Assembly (NCBI GenBank): GCA_004794655.1
Contig: SMMW01000001.1
Coordinates: forward strand, 8,370,001-8,434,000
Origin: Marisa cornuarietis
Taxonomy: Eukaryota; Mollusca; Gastropoda; Architaenioglossa; Ampullariidae
Length of the DNA: 64,000 nucleotides
Direction of reading: 5' to 3'
The position numbers were made by a program, and so were the translations under genes. Of the stretch, positions 24,416 through 35,879 are shown one piece after another; the first letter of the stretch is position 1, and each line of letters begins with the position of its first letter. The notes under the pieces were generated by a model. That model was not told the origin of the DNA, ran no database searches, and was given only the letters and a program-made list of their open reading frames with translations.

Positions 24416-24417
<2 letters not shown>

Positions 24418-24473
<56 letters not shown>

Positions 24474-24720
24474 ATATTGCGCAGGTATCCTTTCAAAAGA
24501 ATGCTCATTGCGCAGCAAAAACAGAAGAGAAGAAAAAATAAAACAACAGGAAAGTAAAAAATAATAAAAACAGAAATGGTGCTAGGTTGTTTAAGTCTGT
24601 CTTAAGTAAACAAATGAGTCTTCAGTCTCTTCCGAAACATGGTTGCTGAGGTGATGGTGGACAACGCTTACATTTGCTGACCAATTCAGACAGAGCGAGA
24701 AGCAAAAGGGAAAACATAAT
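24418..24720 (-). mobile_element. LINE 3' end with C-terminal LKTHLFT and (ATC)n tail
   Basis: On the minus strand the sequence reads FRKRLKTHLFT followed by a stop (about 24640-24605), which is a typical C-terminus of CR1/L2-type LINE ORF2. A 3' UTR of about 130 bp follows. It ends GGATACCTGCGCAATATAAA, a form of the GCGCAATATAAAT tail, and then (ATC)n (plus-strand (GAT)n at 24418-24471). It is a heavily 5'-truncated insertion using the GAT microsatellite as its tail. Confidence 0.65.
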
Positions 24721-24856
24721 TGTGAGGTAGTCGATAGGACAGACATAAATCACCCAACTGTGAGGCAATCTACAGAATAGACATAAACAGGAGTACAGAC
24801 CCACAAACACAAACATTAAGAACATGGGCGCTAGCAAAAAATGCGCCACTCTTTAT

Positions 24857-24927
<71 letters not shown>
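24857..24927 (+). repeat. (CT)n-(AC)n compound microsatellite
   Basis: About 6 CT units followed by about 30 AC units. Confidence 0.96.
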
Positions 24928-24929
<2 letters not shown>

Positions 24930-25429
24930 TAGCCAAGATCCTATGTGATGATGGTCCGGGTTAACGACGATCACGCAAGTCAAACAGACACGGGAAACGT
25001 GAGCTGGTGTTGAAAGTAACAACAGCGTCATGTGGGGCAAGCGGTAGTCGTTGTTGTGTCCTGGTAACGCCGACAAAGGCCGGCAACGCTTGCTTGCTAA
25101 GACCACAACTGCGCGAAGTGACCTCCCTTGTCGTCAAGACAAAAAAACGCTTGTGTCCTTCAGGTTACAAATGCCTGCGTACCGCTAAAGGCAAGTAAAA
25201 AAAAAAAAAAACTTTTCTTCTAATGGTACAAGAGTGAAAAAAATGATAAACGGATACGTGGGCGAGTTACAAAATGTTTCCTGTACCGATAAATATGAAC
25301 ACACACACACACACACAACGGTTTGCTAGTGCGTTTTATCTCACAAAAAAGACAACTTACATTTCCGTTTCTTTTTGTCTTTTCATTTCTTTGTGTGTGT
25401 GTGTGTGTGTGTGTGCATACTGGTGCTTT

Positions 25430-27430
25430 TTTTAAAATCATCATCTTTAGACCACGTGTTTAGTGTCTGCGTCCTTATTATTCAATGCCGCAGTAGTCGT
25501 GAATCCTTGTGACAGAACCGCCATCTTGCTGTCAGGTGCAGCTCCTGACTACAGCAGGTGAATGAAGTTGCCACGTGCAGTTCTCACACACAGCTGCCGG
25601 CTAGAGCCGTTGAATGAATGTATCACGAGTGTAGATCCCACTCTGTTCACTGTTCACTGAGGCTGCTTGTCGGACTCTTTTCGATGAGGAACTCGGAGCG
25701 AGATTTCTAAGTGAATTTTATTAAACCTTCGTTTTGACCAGATCACACGGCTTTTCAGTAAGAGTGACAGATAACTTATTAAGATTTTCAGTGTTCACAC
25801 ACTAGTAAGGAGGTATCAGCTTTGTGTGGGTGACAGGTTAAATCAATGCTCTGGTTTAAAATGACCAAAGTTCTAAAGGATGATAACCTGGTGACAGAAA
25901 GTTAAACTTAAAGAGAAGGCGGGGACTATAAAGCGGGAGGGGGGAGGGGCGCTTAAGAGAGGGGCGTTATATTGGGAAGACGAAAAATCTCTGAGATGAG
26001 ACGAAGACACAAATAAAGGATGGAAAATACATAAGCAACAAAATCAGCAATTTAAAATATTATGTGATAATGTTATGCCCTGAACATATCAATTCTACAC
26101 CATTCGTCCATGCCTTTTTTAAACAGAAAATACATCGGACAACAAAACAAAAATTCTCCTATTATCAATTTCTTTTTTAGTTAGAGGTTTGTTGACATTA
26201 GAGTGATACTAGAAAAGATAGGCGTATGTTGTACAACGGGGGAATACTGAGAACAAGCATCCAGTCCCTTTCTGATATCGTTCAAACTGGTGTAATAAGG
26301 TGACCCAATGCCTCGTGATCTTAGTACCCCAAAAATCTTCACACACGCACACACCACCACCACCATACCACCGCCACCACCATTAGCACCACCTACAACA
26401 ACAACCTTGAAGGTCTCATGCTGTTGCGTGACGTGGTTTCTTGTTCAGTAACTTGCGTCAGTCGGCCCCTGGGTCAGTGGGTCTTCCAACACCTTCTCTC
26501 CCTCGCTCGCTCTCGTGCGGAGTCTTTCATGTACTAACCTTACAACTTGTTGCCAAGACTCACAGCAGGACACTTATTAGACATTTCGTAGATATCTGTT
26601 CTTCCAACAGTTCGTCTTCAAGATACAGTGGATAAGACTAGTACTTTCAGTGACCCTAACTTTCTGCTACGTAAAAAAAAAAAAAAATCTTGAGCGCAGT
26701 CATCTGCTACTGACTTCCTGCTTTGTAAAGAAACCACAGGCCATGTCAGCTGAATTCCGGTCTTCTGTGATAAAGAAAACAGTTATTTTCAGGCACGCAG
26801 TCTTGCCTGAAGCTGTCATTGTTTTTATGGGTAGAACAATTACCATCTGAGGTACTTGTTTGTCTAAAAACTGCCAGCGTATGAGGCGGACACGACATGA
26901 CGAAGTACATCTCACTACACTACCTGTGTGTGCACAATCGTGCATGTGTGCGTGGGCGCGCGCGCCTTTAACCTATTATAATTAAACAAGCCTCCTCACT
27001 ATTTCATTCACTACTTTCTGTGACATTCGTGATATTTATTCAGCTAATTAAATTTTTTCAGGTCTCACACCGATATACGGTTCGCTGCATTTTGTCTGGT
27101 GCGTGGAGGTATCGTAATAAACAATGGAACGTGATGTTAGTGCACGCTTGGGGGAAATAAAATGGAAACCGACGGTTGCGACAACGTTTGCGCCCCATTA
27201 TTATGATGTATGAACAGCGACATCTATTGTGCTCTAATAAGGTCACGTGACAGACTTAATTAAGAGAAGGACACTGTGTGAGAGTGTGCATGCAAGTGTG
27301 CGTGCGAGGCAGCTTGGTTTGGTCAACGAACAGCCATGGCTTCTTACTGTCGCTGTAAACCTTTTAGCGTGTTATAAAATATAACATAGGTGCTTGATTC
27401 AGAAGACATGGATGTATTTTCAAAACTGTA
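25430..27430. other. Anonymous DNA, no gene seen
   Basis: Contains a GCCATCTTG motif (25520-25528), (CCA)n-like sequence near 26350 and poly-A near 26672. No coding or RNA gene signature was found. Confidence 0.4.
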
Positions 27431-27434
27431 TTTT

Positions 27435-28468
27435 CACTATATATCCCATCAATCCTTTGCTGACGACACTCAGCTATATACCAGTTGTTCTCCTTCTCAG
27501 GCTCACACTACTATCCAGAGCATCCAAGATTGTATTTCGGATATTAGGCTATGGATGACCCACAACAAGTTAAAGCTAAACGACGGAAAAACAGAAGCTT
27601 TACTTTTTTTCAAAGAGGAGAGCCAGGGTTTACTCTTCACTGCCTGTTTCTGTTCGGGTAGGCGATGCCGATGTTCCTTTTGTAACTTCGGCACGTAATT
27701 TAGGTTACATAATGTCTGCTGACATGTCTCTTATAAACATGTCTCTCACATTTGTCGATCTGCATACTATGAGCTCCGGACGATCAGCTCCATTCGCAAT
27801 ACTCTGTCCGTCTCAATCACCAAAATTCTTATCTGCTCGTTTATTCTGTCTAAATTAGACTACTGCAACTCTCTTCTTGGTGGCTGTCCTCAATACCTCC
27901 TTGATAAGCTTCAGAAGGTCCAGAACTCAGCTGCTCGTCTCGTTTTTCGGACTCGCAAACATGATCATGTCTCACCACTTCTTCACTCTCTTCATTGGCT
28001 ACCAGTTAAAGCTAGAATAGACTACAAGCTCTCAACTCTCTGCTATGGTTTCTTCGAAAGTCACTCCCTAAGCTACTTTAATGAAATCTTGTCTGTCAAA
28101 ACTCCTGCCCGAAACCTTCGCTCCTCATCAGACTCCCGCATTTTATCCCTCCCTCTCACAAAGACAGTCACATATGGACAACGGATGTTCTCCTTCAGTG
28201 CTGCTCAGCAGTGGAACTCTCTACCACACCACATTCGCCACTCAGCCTCCAAGGCTGCATTCAAACGCTTTCTTAAAACATACCTTTTTACAAAGTACTA
28301 TTCCTGACTTGTACCTCATCTTTATGTTGTCCAGTGTCCCTATGTGTACCTCACTGTTTATTGGTTGTTATGTTTCTTTCTATCAAATTGTACTGCGCAG
28401 AGAGTGCGATCTATCTTATTCGTGATTCTGCGCATTATAAATTCGCATTATTATTATTATTATTTTAA
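27435..28468 (+). mobile_element. CR1/L2-type LINE, 3' half
   Basis: The sequence starts inside the reverse transcriptase at HQSFADDTQLY, so it lacks the endonuclease and the N-terminal two thirds. It continues with WMTHNKLKLNDGKTEALLFF, then NLGYIMSADMSL, SKLDYCNSLLGGCPQYLLDK, LHWLPVKARIDYKL and WNSLPHHIRHSA, and ends FLKTYLFTKYYS with a stop at about 28305. The 3' UTR ends GCGCATTATAAATTCGC followed by (ATT)n at 28446-28465. Frame breaks lie near 27615-27630 and 27736. The last 190 codons are uninterrupted, so the copy is younger than the one at 8080-10375. Confidence 0.88.
27440..28308 (+). pseudogene. LINE reverse transcriptase fragment (two frameshifts)
   Basis: This is the coding part of the plus-strand LINE. 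The FADD catalytic pair is present at the start. The shift near 27620 follows a T-run, and the one near 27736 is consistent with loss of one base in CTTATAAAC. From about 27738 to 28305 one frame stays open through the conserved C-terminal region (LDYCNSLL, LHWLPV, PARNLRSS, WNSLP, LKTYLF). No complete enzyme can be made. Confidence 0.85.
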
Positions 28469-28479
28469 AGAATGCATCG

Positions 28480-29510
28480 TTGGAAGCCTGACAGACTAAC
28501 TTCGATGGAATAAAGAATATTAAAAGTCAGACAGATTTACCAGCTGAAAAAATGACTGCTACTGTTACTTTTGAATATTTCCACCTCTAATCTACTACAA
28601 ACTACTGTTCAACTTTATTAGCCCCGTTGACACCCATTCAACCTTTGCCCTGTTAAGAGCTGCGCTGCTAGCACCTGTAACGGTGCTTCCACTTTAATAA
28701 GAGTGCAATAACCGCAGCTACTTCCTACAGTTTCTGCTGCTGCTGCTGCTGCTGCTTCTAGAATAACAGGAAACATAAAGCATGAGAAAACGTGTCACGG
28801 AAAGATGTTTAAAAATGTCTGTCTTGAGCAGCCCCTCCTCTGCCTTACATATCAACAAGAAGGGTCTTGTGCTGACAGTGCTGTCTCTCTGTCTAGGACT
28901 TGCCCCTAGTTGACTGTCATTTACACTCCACTATCTTGTTCACTGGCGCCACTTCCGCAGGAACAGGGCTAAGTTGAGAAAAACACAGATTGAAATAACA
29001 GCCTAATAATTTATACTTATGACACTGAGGCCTGCACCATCGGAGGTGTTTCGGTGACAACTAATCTCCTGCTGTCTTCATGTCCAATAATATTTGCATA
29101 AGTAAAACTCAAACAGGGCGAAACAAGCAAAAACTGTTCACCAAACCGAGAGGAAACCAAGAGAAGAGAATGCAGTGCCATACAAGACATGTAAGACACG
29201 ATCAAAGACGACAAAACAAGACACTACCAACAAGACAACAAAAAACTTCGACGATGACATCACAAAAGACTCGACAGCCTCCCACCTGTGTTTTAAGATG
29301 GCTGATAGTGTTGACTGGAAGTTTGTAATGGTTTACCTGATTAAAATATGCAACATCCTAATTGCAGAGGAAATGACGTGTGGGTTATAGTAACAGCAAT
29401 TAAACTTTGTGCTGTGGGATAATAAAACAGTTTTTATTGCCTGTGAGGTCAGGGTCAAAATATCTTGCCTCTGTATATTTCTCCCTCTCTCACCCCTTCT
29501 GAGTCTCTGT
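28480..29510. other. Anonymous DNA, no gene seen
   Basis: A short (CTG)n-type tract lies near 28735-28755. Nothing else was recognised. Confidence 0.4.
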
Positions 29511-29511
29511 T

Positions 29512-29513
<2 letters not shown>

Positions 29514-29555
<42 letters not shown>
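29514..29555 (+). repeat. (TCTG)n microsatellite
   Basis: About ten units of TCTG, starting at the end of GTTTGTTTG. Confidence 0.95.
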
Positions 29556-29822
29556 AGTAAGCCTACTCTCTAGTCTCCTCTTCCCCGTTCTCTCATTTAC
29601 CTTCCTCTTTATTATCTTCTTCTACTTTCCCCTAACTCTGTATTCACTGTGCTCCGTCTCTCCTTCTCATACATACACGCGCACGGGTACAGCGAAGAAG
29701 AAAAGAAACAAGATCAGCCTGCAGACCTCTAGCAGACATTTTTGCGTTCAAAAACGTCACTCGTAATGAAATGTTATGATCTACACAAGCTTATTTTTTC
29801 ACAATTTTTTCAGGGAGCGTTG

Positions 29823-30105
29823 AAAGTAAGTGACGCTGTGCTGACACTGTGGTACCTGTAAGTGACGCTGTCCTGACACAATTGTACCTGTACGTGACGC
29901 TGGTCTCACGCTATAGTACCTGTAAGTAACATTGTGCTGACACTATGCTACCTGTAAGTGACGCTGTCCTGACACAATGGTCGCCGTGATATAGCCTTAG
30001 TTGCTGGCACGGCGTTAAAAACCAACAAACAAACAAACTGACATTATGGCACCTGTAAGTGACGCGGGCCTGACACTATGGCACCTGTAAGTAACGCTGC
30101 CCTTT
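29823..30105 (+). repeat. 32-bp minisatellite interrupted by a dispersed repeat
   Basis: About seven imperfect units have the form GTAAGTGACGCTGTGCTGAC, followed by AC(T/A)ATGGTACCT. Units vary at CTGTGCTGAC/CTGTCCTGAC and ACTGTGG/ACAATTG. The array is broken at about 29981-30038 by the short dispersed repeat copy 2 and resumes with CTGACATTATGGCACCTGTA. The interruption is a later insertion or a co-amplified segment. Confidence 0.85.
29984..30038 (+). mobile_element. Short dispersed repeat tail, copy 2, with (AAAC)n tail
   Basis: GTGATATAGCCTTAGTTGCT, then GGCACGGCGTTAAAAACC and AACAAACAAACAAAC, is the same motif as at 84-126. Here it ends in a clear (AAAC)n tail, as expected for a retroposed 3' end. 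It lies inside the 32-bp minisatellite. The flanks CTGACACAATGG and CTGACATTATGG could be a target-site duplication, but the array itself repeats that sequence, so the point cannot be settled here. Confidence 0.55.
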
Positions 30106-30294
30106 CTGTACAGCACTTCACATTTTCACCGATGTCTTTCGGTGCAGTGACCAAGCGTTATAAAACCCCGCCACGACGGCCCTTAGAGGCAAAACAATGT
30201 ACAGTTCAGTAACACTTATGTTCTACAGGTTGGTGCATTATTACATTTCTTCTACAAATGTTTCTGTCTTTAATAATGCATAAATGTGTGTTGC

Positions 30295-30620
30295 TAGATA
30301 TGCAGGCTGCTGTAAGTAGATGTGAATGATTTTAAAAAAAGCTTGAGGGTAGGTTTGCATGGAACGATGACTTTGTCGATAAACACCTTAATGTCCCATT
30401 TCCTGCAGTACTCAGTTCTAAGTATATTCACATTTAAGTTTGCAGTTCACAGAAAGTCATTAGATATGCAAGCTGCAGTAAGTAGGAGCGCTTTTAGAGA
30501 GAGCTTGAGGGCAAGTTTGCATGGAACGATGACTGTGTCAATAAATACCTGTCAACGTTCCCTGCAGTACTCAGTTCCCATTATATTCACATTTAAGTTC
30601 CCAGTTCACTAAAATCAAAT
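30295..30620 (+). repeat. 166-bp tandem duplication
   Basis: Two units start TAGATATGCA(G/A)GCTGC(T/A)GTAAG at 30295 and 30461. They share GTTTGCATGGAACGATGACT, CCTGCAGTACTCAGTTC and ATATTCACATTTAAGTT. Divergence is roughly 15-20 percent with small indels. Both units are partly open in one frame, but no known protein is recognised. Confidence 0.88.
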
Positions 30621-30639
30621 GAAATTGAAGAAAGTCAAT

Positions 30640-32420
30640 CTAAGAAAAGTTAGGGGTAAAACAAATTTTATCCCTAAACCAAAAACAAGCTTTAATTCTG
30701 TCGCTTCACTCAGATTTTCTTTAAGTTTTACAGTAGGTCTTTAATGACCAAGTGGTAAGCAGCACCATGTCTTCCCCGCGCTGATTCGTCGACATAAACC
30801 CGGCATGTGATACAAGGGGCCCCTACCCTAAGGTGAAAGGGCCTTACCTCAATAGACGCCATCTTGGCTGCCCCATTCTCCAGAGATGCGATGAACTTGC
30901 CGATCAAATATGCATGCTGCTGTTATGGCCAGTCTGCCAATTCCCTGCGCCCTTAAATCAATGTGTTGAAGGCAAGATTCCCAATTGTAGGATGATCAAC
31001 TGCCAACATGGCTTCAAGAACAGACTCATCTACTGTAAACTCATTAGTTTCCGTAAAGAGAAGTTATCCCACGTTGCAGCTGCCTACGTTCACATTACAA
31101 TGAAGCCATGTTGGAAAGTTTCAATACATATACTACATTACATAATTGTTTTTAGAATGGCAAAGTGCTTCCTCCTAAAGGCGATTTCGCACTGAAAACA
31201 GTACTGTAAACTGTACAGTACATATAGTACATGCATTAAATATATATAAAATGCCTTTCATACTTTTATTTCATGTTTGATTTTTTTACTTCTCACTCCA
31301 GCATTGACAACAACTAAAATGTTGAAACAAAAGATACATTTTTCAGACGATTTATGTCTGCATGACAGCTTAGTATGGCGCTTGATGAAGTTCTAAAGCT
31401 GAGTCATAAAGCCCTGTATATGTGGCTATTCAGCTGATCAATATAGCGCTGATTATAGCTATACAGAATACAGCTCTGTTTAAAGCTATTTAACTCATCG
31501 ATATTGCGATATTGTATCTATAGTTATATAACTGATTAATAGAGGATCTGGCATTTAGTTTTTGAAAAAGGCGCTACCTTGACCTTCACTCTGAAATAGA
31601 TATATCGGCCAGAGAACAAAATTCATTTTGGAGGGGAGGTCATACCAGTCACCCTGATCTCAACTGTCCTTTTCCAAAAAAAAAAAAGAAGTAGGAACTA
31701 AAGATCGACGTTGTTGGGAAGCAGACAGATATTGCTTAGGTGATCATTTCAAAGGACAGTGAACATACATCTTGTGAGAGGGTAAGTGAGGAGGGGGGAA
31801 AGTAGACTAGGGAAAGTGTGAAGGCGTCGTTGTGACCACCTCATCCCCCCTAGAGACGGACGTGTGAAGCCATCACGTGACATGGGGCACTCCATGCCCC
31901 CGACAGTCTCGTCACGTAGTGTAATACAATTCGCTTGGTCATCAGTTTTAGTCACGAAAACGGGGGAGAGGGGGATCTGGCAGGTAGGCCAGCGATCGTA
32001 ACACCTCCAGAACAATCCAAACGGCTGGTGAGGTCCCGACCTCTCGCTCGGCGAGCGCTAATTGAAGGCTTTGGAGCTCACACCTGTCAGCAGTTGCCCA
32101 ACTATTTGGTGACTGGGCTTTTACCTGGCGAACCACTGTGTGTGGCGCATCTTTACGGAAAGAAGATAAAGGGGATTGTACTGGCGCTCCTGTCAAGGTT
32201 CGCTGTCTGTGAGACAACATCCCAAGTAGTCTAACATTAGGTCCCACCTTGTCACGTGATTTCTGGAAGGTAAGGACCTGCCTGATGGCACACCTTCCGT
32301 GAACTGAAGTAGCAGCATGCTTTTCTGGATTTACTGCAAGTAAACACAAGTTAGAGTGGGGAGTTGCAAAGTCGTCTTAGACATGTTGAAAACATTTTGC
32401 TCATGTAATCAGCCAAATAG
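30640..32420. other. Anonymous DNA, no gene seen
   Basis: Includes GCCATCTTGG at 30858-30867 and a weakly repetitive AT-rich stretch near 31420-31540 (AGCTATTTAACTCATC-like). Open frames of 100-133 codons at 30833-31195 and 31948-32349 have no recognisable motif. Confidence 0.35.
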
Positions 32421-32426
32421 CATTAT

Positions 32427-32427
<1 letters not shown>

Positions 32428-32512
<85 letters not shown>
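32428..32512 (+). repeat. (CTAT)n microsatellite
   Basis: About 21 uninterrupted tetranucleotide units. Confidence 0.97.
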
Positions 32513-32664
32513 GGTTTGTTTGTCATTCCTGTTCCAAGAAAGGTTAGTAAGAAATCTGACCATAAAAAGTAAAAATAGCATACAAAACTCATCTCTGTAA
32601 CCTATTGGAAACAAATGCAATCATTTTATGTTTGTGATAATGTTGTGTCTATGAATATCAAAAC

Positions 32665-32712
<48 letters not shown>
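32665..32712 (+). repeat. (AC)n microsatellite
   Basis: About 24 units. Confidence 0.96.
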
Positions 32713-32715
<3 letters not shown>

Positions 32716-33018
32716 GGAGAGAAACTTTGACTTTATTCAGTGTAAGCCATGGCCCTTAACTGAAAAGGGGGAACATAAAAACATGAAAACATATTTACAG
32801 AGATATGTTAACTGGCACAGTTGACATTCCAGTTACAATTGCCTATGATAAATGCATCTATGTTGTAATCCAGCTGATCCCCTGATTCATTTAAACTCTT
32901 GTAAATATAATCTTTTGATGAAGCACAAATATTTCTCTAGCTGTATCTAGTGTAACGCACATCATTATGCATGCAAGTATATGGCCAGATGCATATGTAT
33001 ATATATATACACACACAT

Positions 33019-33439
33019 CAGAGCAGGCGCTAGGAGGATGCGGGGCCTTCGGCAAATAGAATTGTGAGGCCTTTGGAAGCAGGCACAACATACGTAGCAA
33101 GACAATAAAAAGTGTTGGATCTCTTCCGAATAATGACTTATGAACATTGGTTTCGAGGGAGGCAGGACCCTGCCCTTGAAAGCCATTTGGCCACCGCATG
33201 TCTTCAATGCAAAGGATTAGGATGCCAGGTTTGACAGCTCTCTGATAAGAGGGCAAAAGGGTAGCAAAACTTGCTCACACAGCAACAAATAAATTTACTC
33301 CGCTGAAAATGAAAAGGACATGAATTTTTAGAATTTCAAGCAAATCACGGACTATCTCATCCCGACGGTGCACTTGTTAGCTCGGGGCCTTGGACAGTCG
33401 CCTCCGCTCTCCCCCCCCCCCACACACACACCAGCTCTG
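33019..33439. mobile_element. Possible short hAT-like non-autonomous DNA element
   Basis: The left edge reads CAGAGCAGGCGCTAGGAGGA followed by TGCGGGGCCTTCGGC. The right edge ends CCAGCTCTG, whose complement is CAGAGCTGG. CAG(A/G)G termini with nearby GGGGCC are reminiscent of hAT elements. The inner right side is obscured by a C-run and CA repeats, and no 8-bp target duplication is evident. No transposase is present. Confidence 0.25.
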
Positions 33440-34419
33440 TATACATTAAAGTAACATCCTTACTATATGCTTAGCGCCTGACAATGAAATAGGACTAGGT
33501 AAACATATCAGTATTGCTATAAAACAAAATTTTAAAATACGCTGAGGGAGTTTCTCAAATTGACTGCACTGCATTGCTTGCTAGACAACGTGTAATACTA
33601 CGTTGGTGGGAGAGAGAGAGACATTGATACTGCTTATTATCTCAGTTTTCGACATCGAGATAAGAAGGAATGGGGATGTTATAAAACTATTCATGCTATA
33701 CGGTGAATGTACGCTAACCTATTAACTTATCAACCTCTTATCGTTTGCTCGCAGGGAGTGGGACGGAGCTAATATTCCGCTGTTGAAAAGCTATGTAGAT
33801 TTGTATGCATATATTTTTCTGCATATGGCCAATTTATGCTAAAATAACCGTGTAGGAGAACAGCAGGGGGTTAGAAGACATTTCTGCATAACTTCCCGTG
33901 GACAGTCAACTGACTGGAACACCAACCTTTTTCCCGCACTTAGCCTGTACCTGAAAACATCTTGCCAGTCCCTCCGTTTTTTTTCTTAAAATGTACTAGA
34001 GTCTCATCCTGTTGACTCAATAAAAAATTCTTAGGTCGATGAATGCAACATATATTTTTATTACTTAATATGCATTTTAATAATAGCAAGAACTGTAAAA
34101 AAAATGTCTTATGGGCTGTAACATCCCCTAAACACTCCTGTTCTATTATTTCTCTTTTTATTCATTCTGCTAATCTTCTATTTAAAATATTAGTATATAT
34201 CTAACTTTTACACTGATTAAAGTAATGCCAAAATAGTTGTTCGGACTATTTGTGTAATTTTTTTATGAATTAATAAAATAATAGATTTGGACCATTCTCG
34301 TTGGAATGTTCCTGATCTGAAAAGCTTATTAAACAGTTCATTAAGGTAATCTATAATCTCTAACTATGTCATTGGAATAAATTGTCATCTCTCCTACTAT
34401 CCCATCTGGTCACACACGT

Positions 34420-34420
<1 letters not shown>

Positions 34421-34466
<46 letters not shown>

Positions 34467-34475
34467 GAGAGAGAG
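34421..34475 (+). repeat. (CA)n-(TA)n-(GA)n compound microsatellite
   Basis: Three dinucleotide tracts follow one another without spacers. Confidence 0.95.
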
Positions 34476-35750
34476 CTAAGCGAGACAAACGCACACATGA
34501 GCTGTGCATATAAACCCTATACTGTTGTAGTAATAACAGTAATACCCCCACAGGGGATCGTAATGCTTGCAACTGCGTCGCGCATTTTCAGCACAAAACT
34601 GAGATATTTTCTGCGCGACGTTTCAACATCGTCAATAGCTATGCAAAAAAAAAAAAAAAGCAGCAGAGAGCCACCAAGCATGAATGCAGAATGGGGGGTG
34701 GTTCATAGTCAATTTTTTTAAAATGTCTTTTAAGTCTCTGAAACACATGCCACCCTTGTCAAAAAAGATGAAAGGAAAAATTGTACCACCAAGCAGAAAG
34801 GATTTCTGTTGAGTTTACCTCCTACCCACCACACAAACCTCTCCGTGCCCTCCTTTTTACTCTCCCCCCTCCTCCCCACAACCACTTTTGGCTGTAAGAC
34901 GCGTGCGCTGAGACCTTTGACCGTTATTAATGCGGGATCACAGCGGGTATCGCGTGTTTATCTGATCCCCAAACGGAGCTGACATCCACCTGTCGCCTCA
35001 ACAAAGAAGTGTGAAACAAAGTATCAGGTGTCTTCATCTAACGTTTCTGCCAGCGCGTGTCCATGCTGCCCTGCTGTCAGGTGTTTCGAATGAGATCACA
35101 ACATATTTTGTCTTCGCTGGGCCTGCGTAAAGTGTAAGGGAGCTAACTCAATGTCGGGCGGCTCTACATTATCTCCCTTATCAACCCACATCTCAAAGGG
35201 AAAAATTACAAGCGGCTTTATGTTACGCTGCACCGTTGGAAGGTGTTACACGAGAGGGCAAAGATGTCAAAAAATGTCCTTCAGAAACTACGATCTGAGA
35301 AGGAACAACAGCATTATCATAACAATAACTGGGTAGCTACAATAGTATTGTCATAATAATGCGTAGTCACGACAGCACTATCACAAAATAGTATTAGTTG
35401 GGTAATGTATAAAATCAAATTACGGTCAACAGACAATGCTTACGACCTACCTAGCAGCATGTGTGTTTGCATGTACACTGGAAACGTTTTCATATACCCA
35501 TCTTTATTCATCAACACACTCACACGCACGCACACACACAAACAGGGGAAGAGTAAGAACCGAATGACACGAACGAGAACATAAACGCACACACTAACTG
35601 TGGGAAGGGGCCCTCAAGCTGTGTGCACACATTTCCTTTCGAAGTGAGGTTTGTTTTGGTATGTCTCGATCAAGAATGCACGAGCGACGAAAGAGCAAGT
35701 GCGTCAGCCGGGTGAGAACCGCGCACCACCCGCGCGTGGTCGGCACGAGA

Positions 35751-35870
35751 CTGTGTGACGTTGCATTGTGCTGTGTGACGGTGCATGGTGTTTTGTGACG
35801 TTGCATGGTACTGTGTGACGTTGCATGGTGTTTTGTGACGCTGCATGGTGCTGTGTGACGGTGCGTGGTG
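35751..35870 (+). repeat. 20-bp minisatellite, six units
   Basis: Units of the form CTGTGTGACGTTGCATGGTG repeat six times exactly in register. Alternating starts (CTGTGTGACG / TTTTGTGACG) suggest a partial 40-bp higher-order unit. Each unit keeps GTGACG(T/G/C)TGC. Confidence 0.95.
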
Positions 35871-35879
35871 CTGTGGACA

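Noticed and set aside
32045..32062. CTCGCTCGGCGAGCG hairpin as a terminator
   Set aside because: Short palindrome without a T-tract, and rho-independent terminators are not expected in animal nuclear DNA.
32891..33256. 121-codon minus frame
   Set aside because: No motif recognised, partly over (TA)n/(CA)n and inside the possible hAT-like element.
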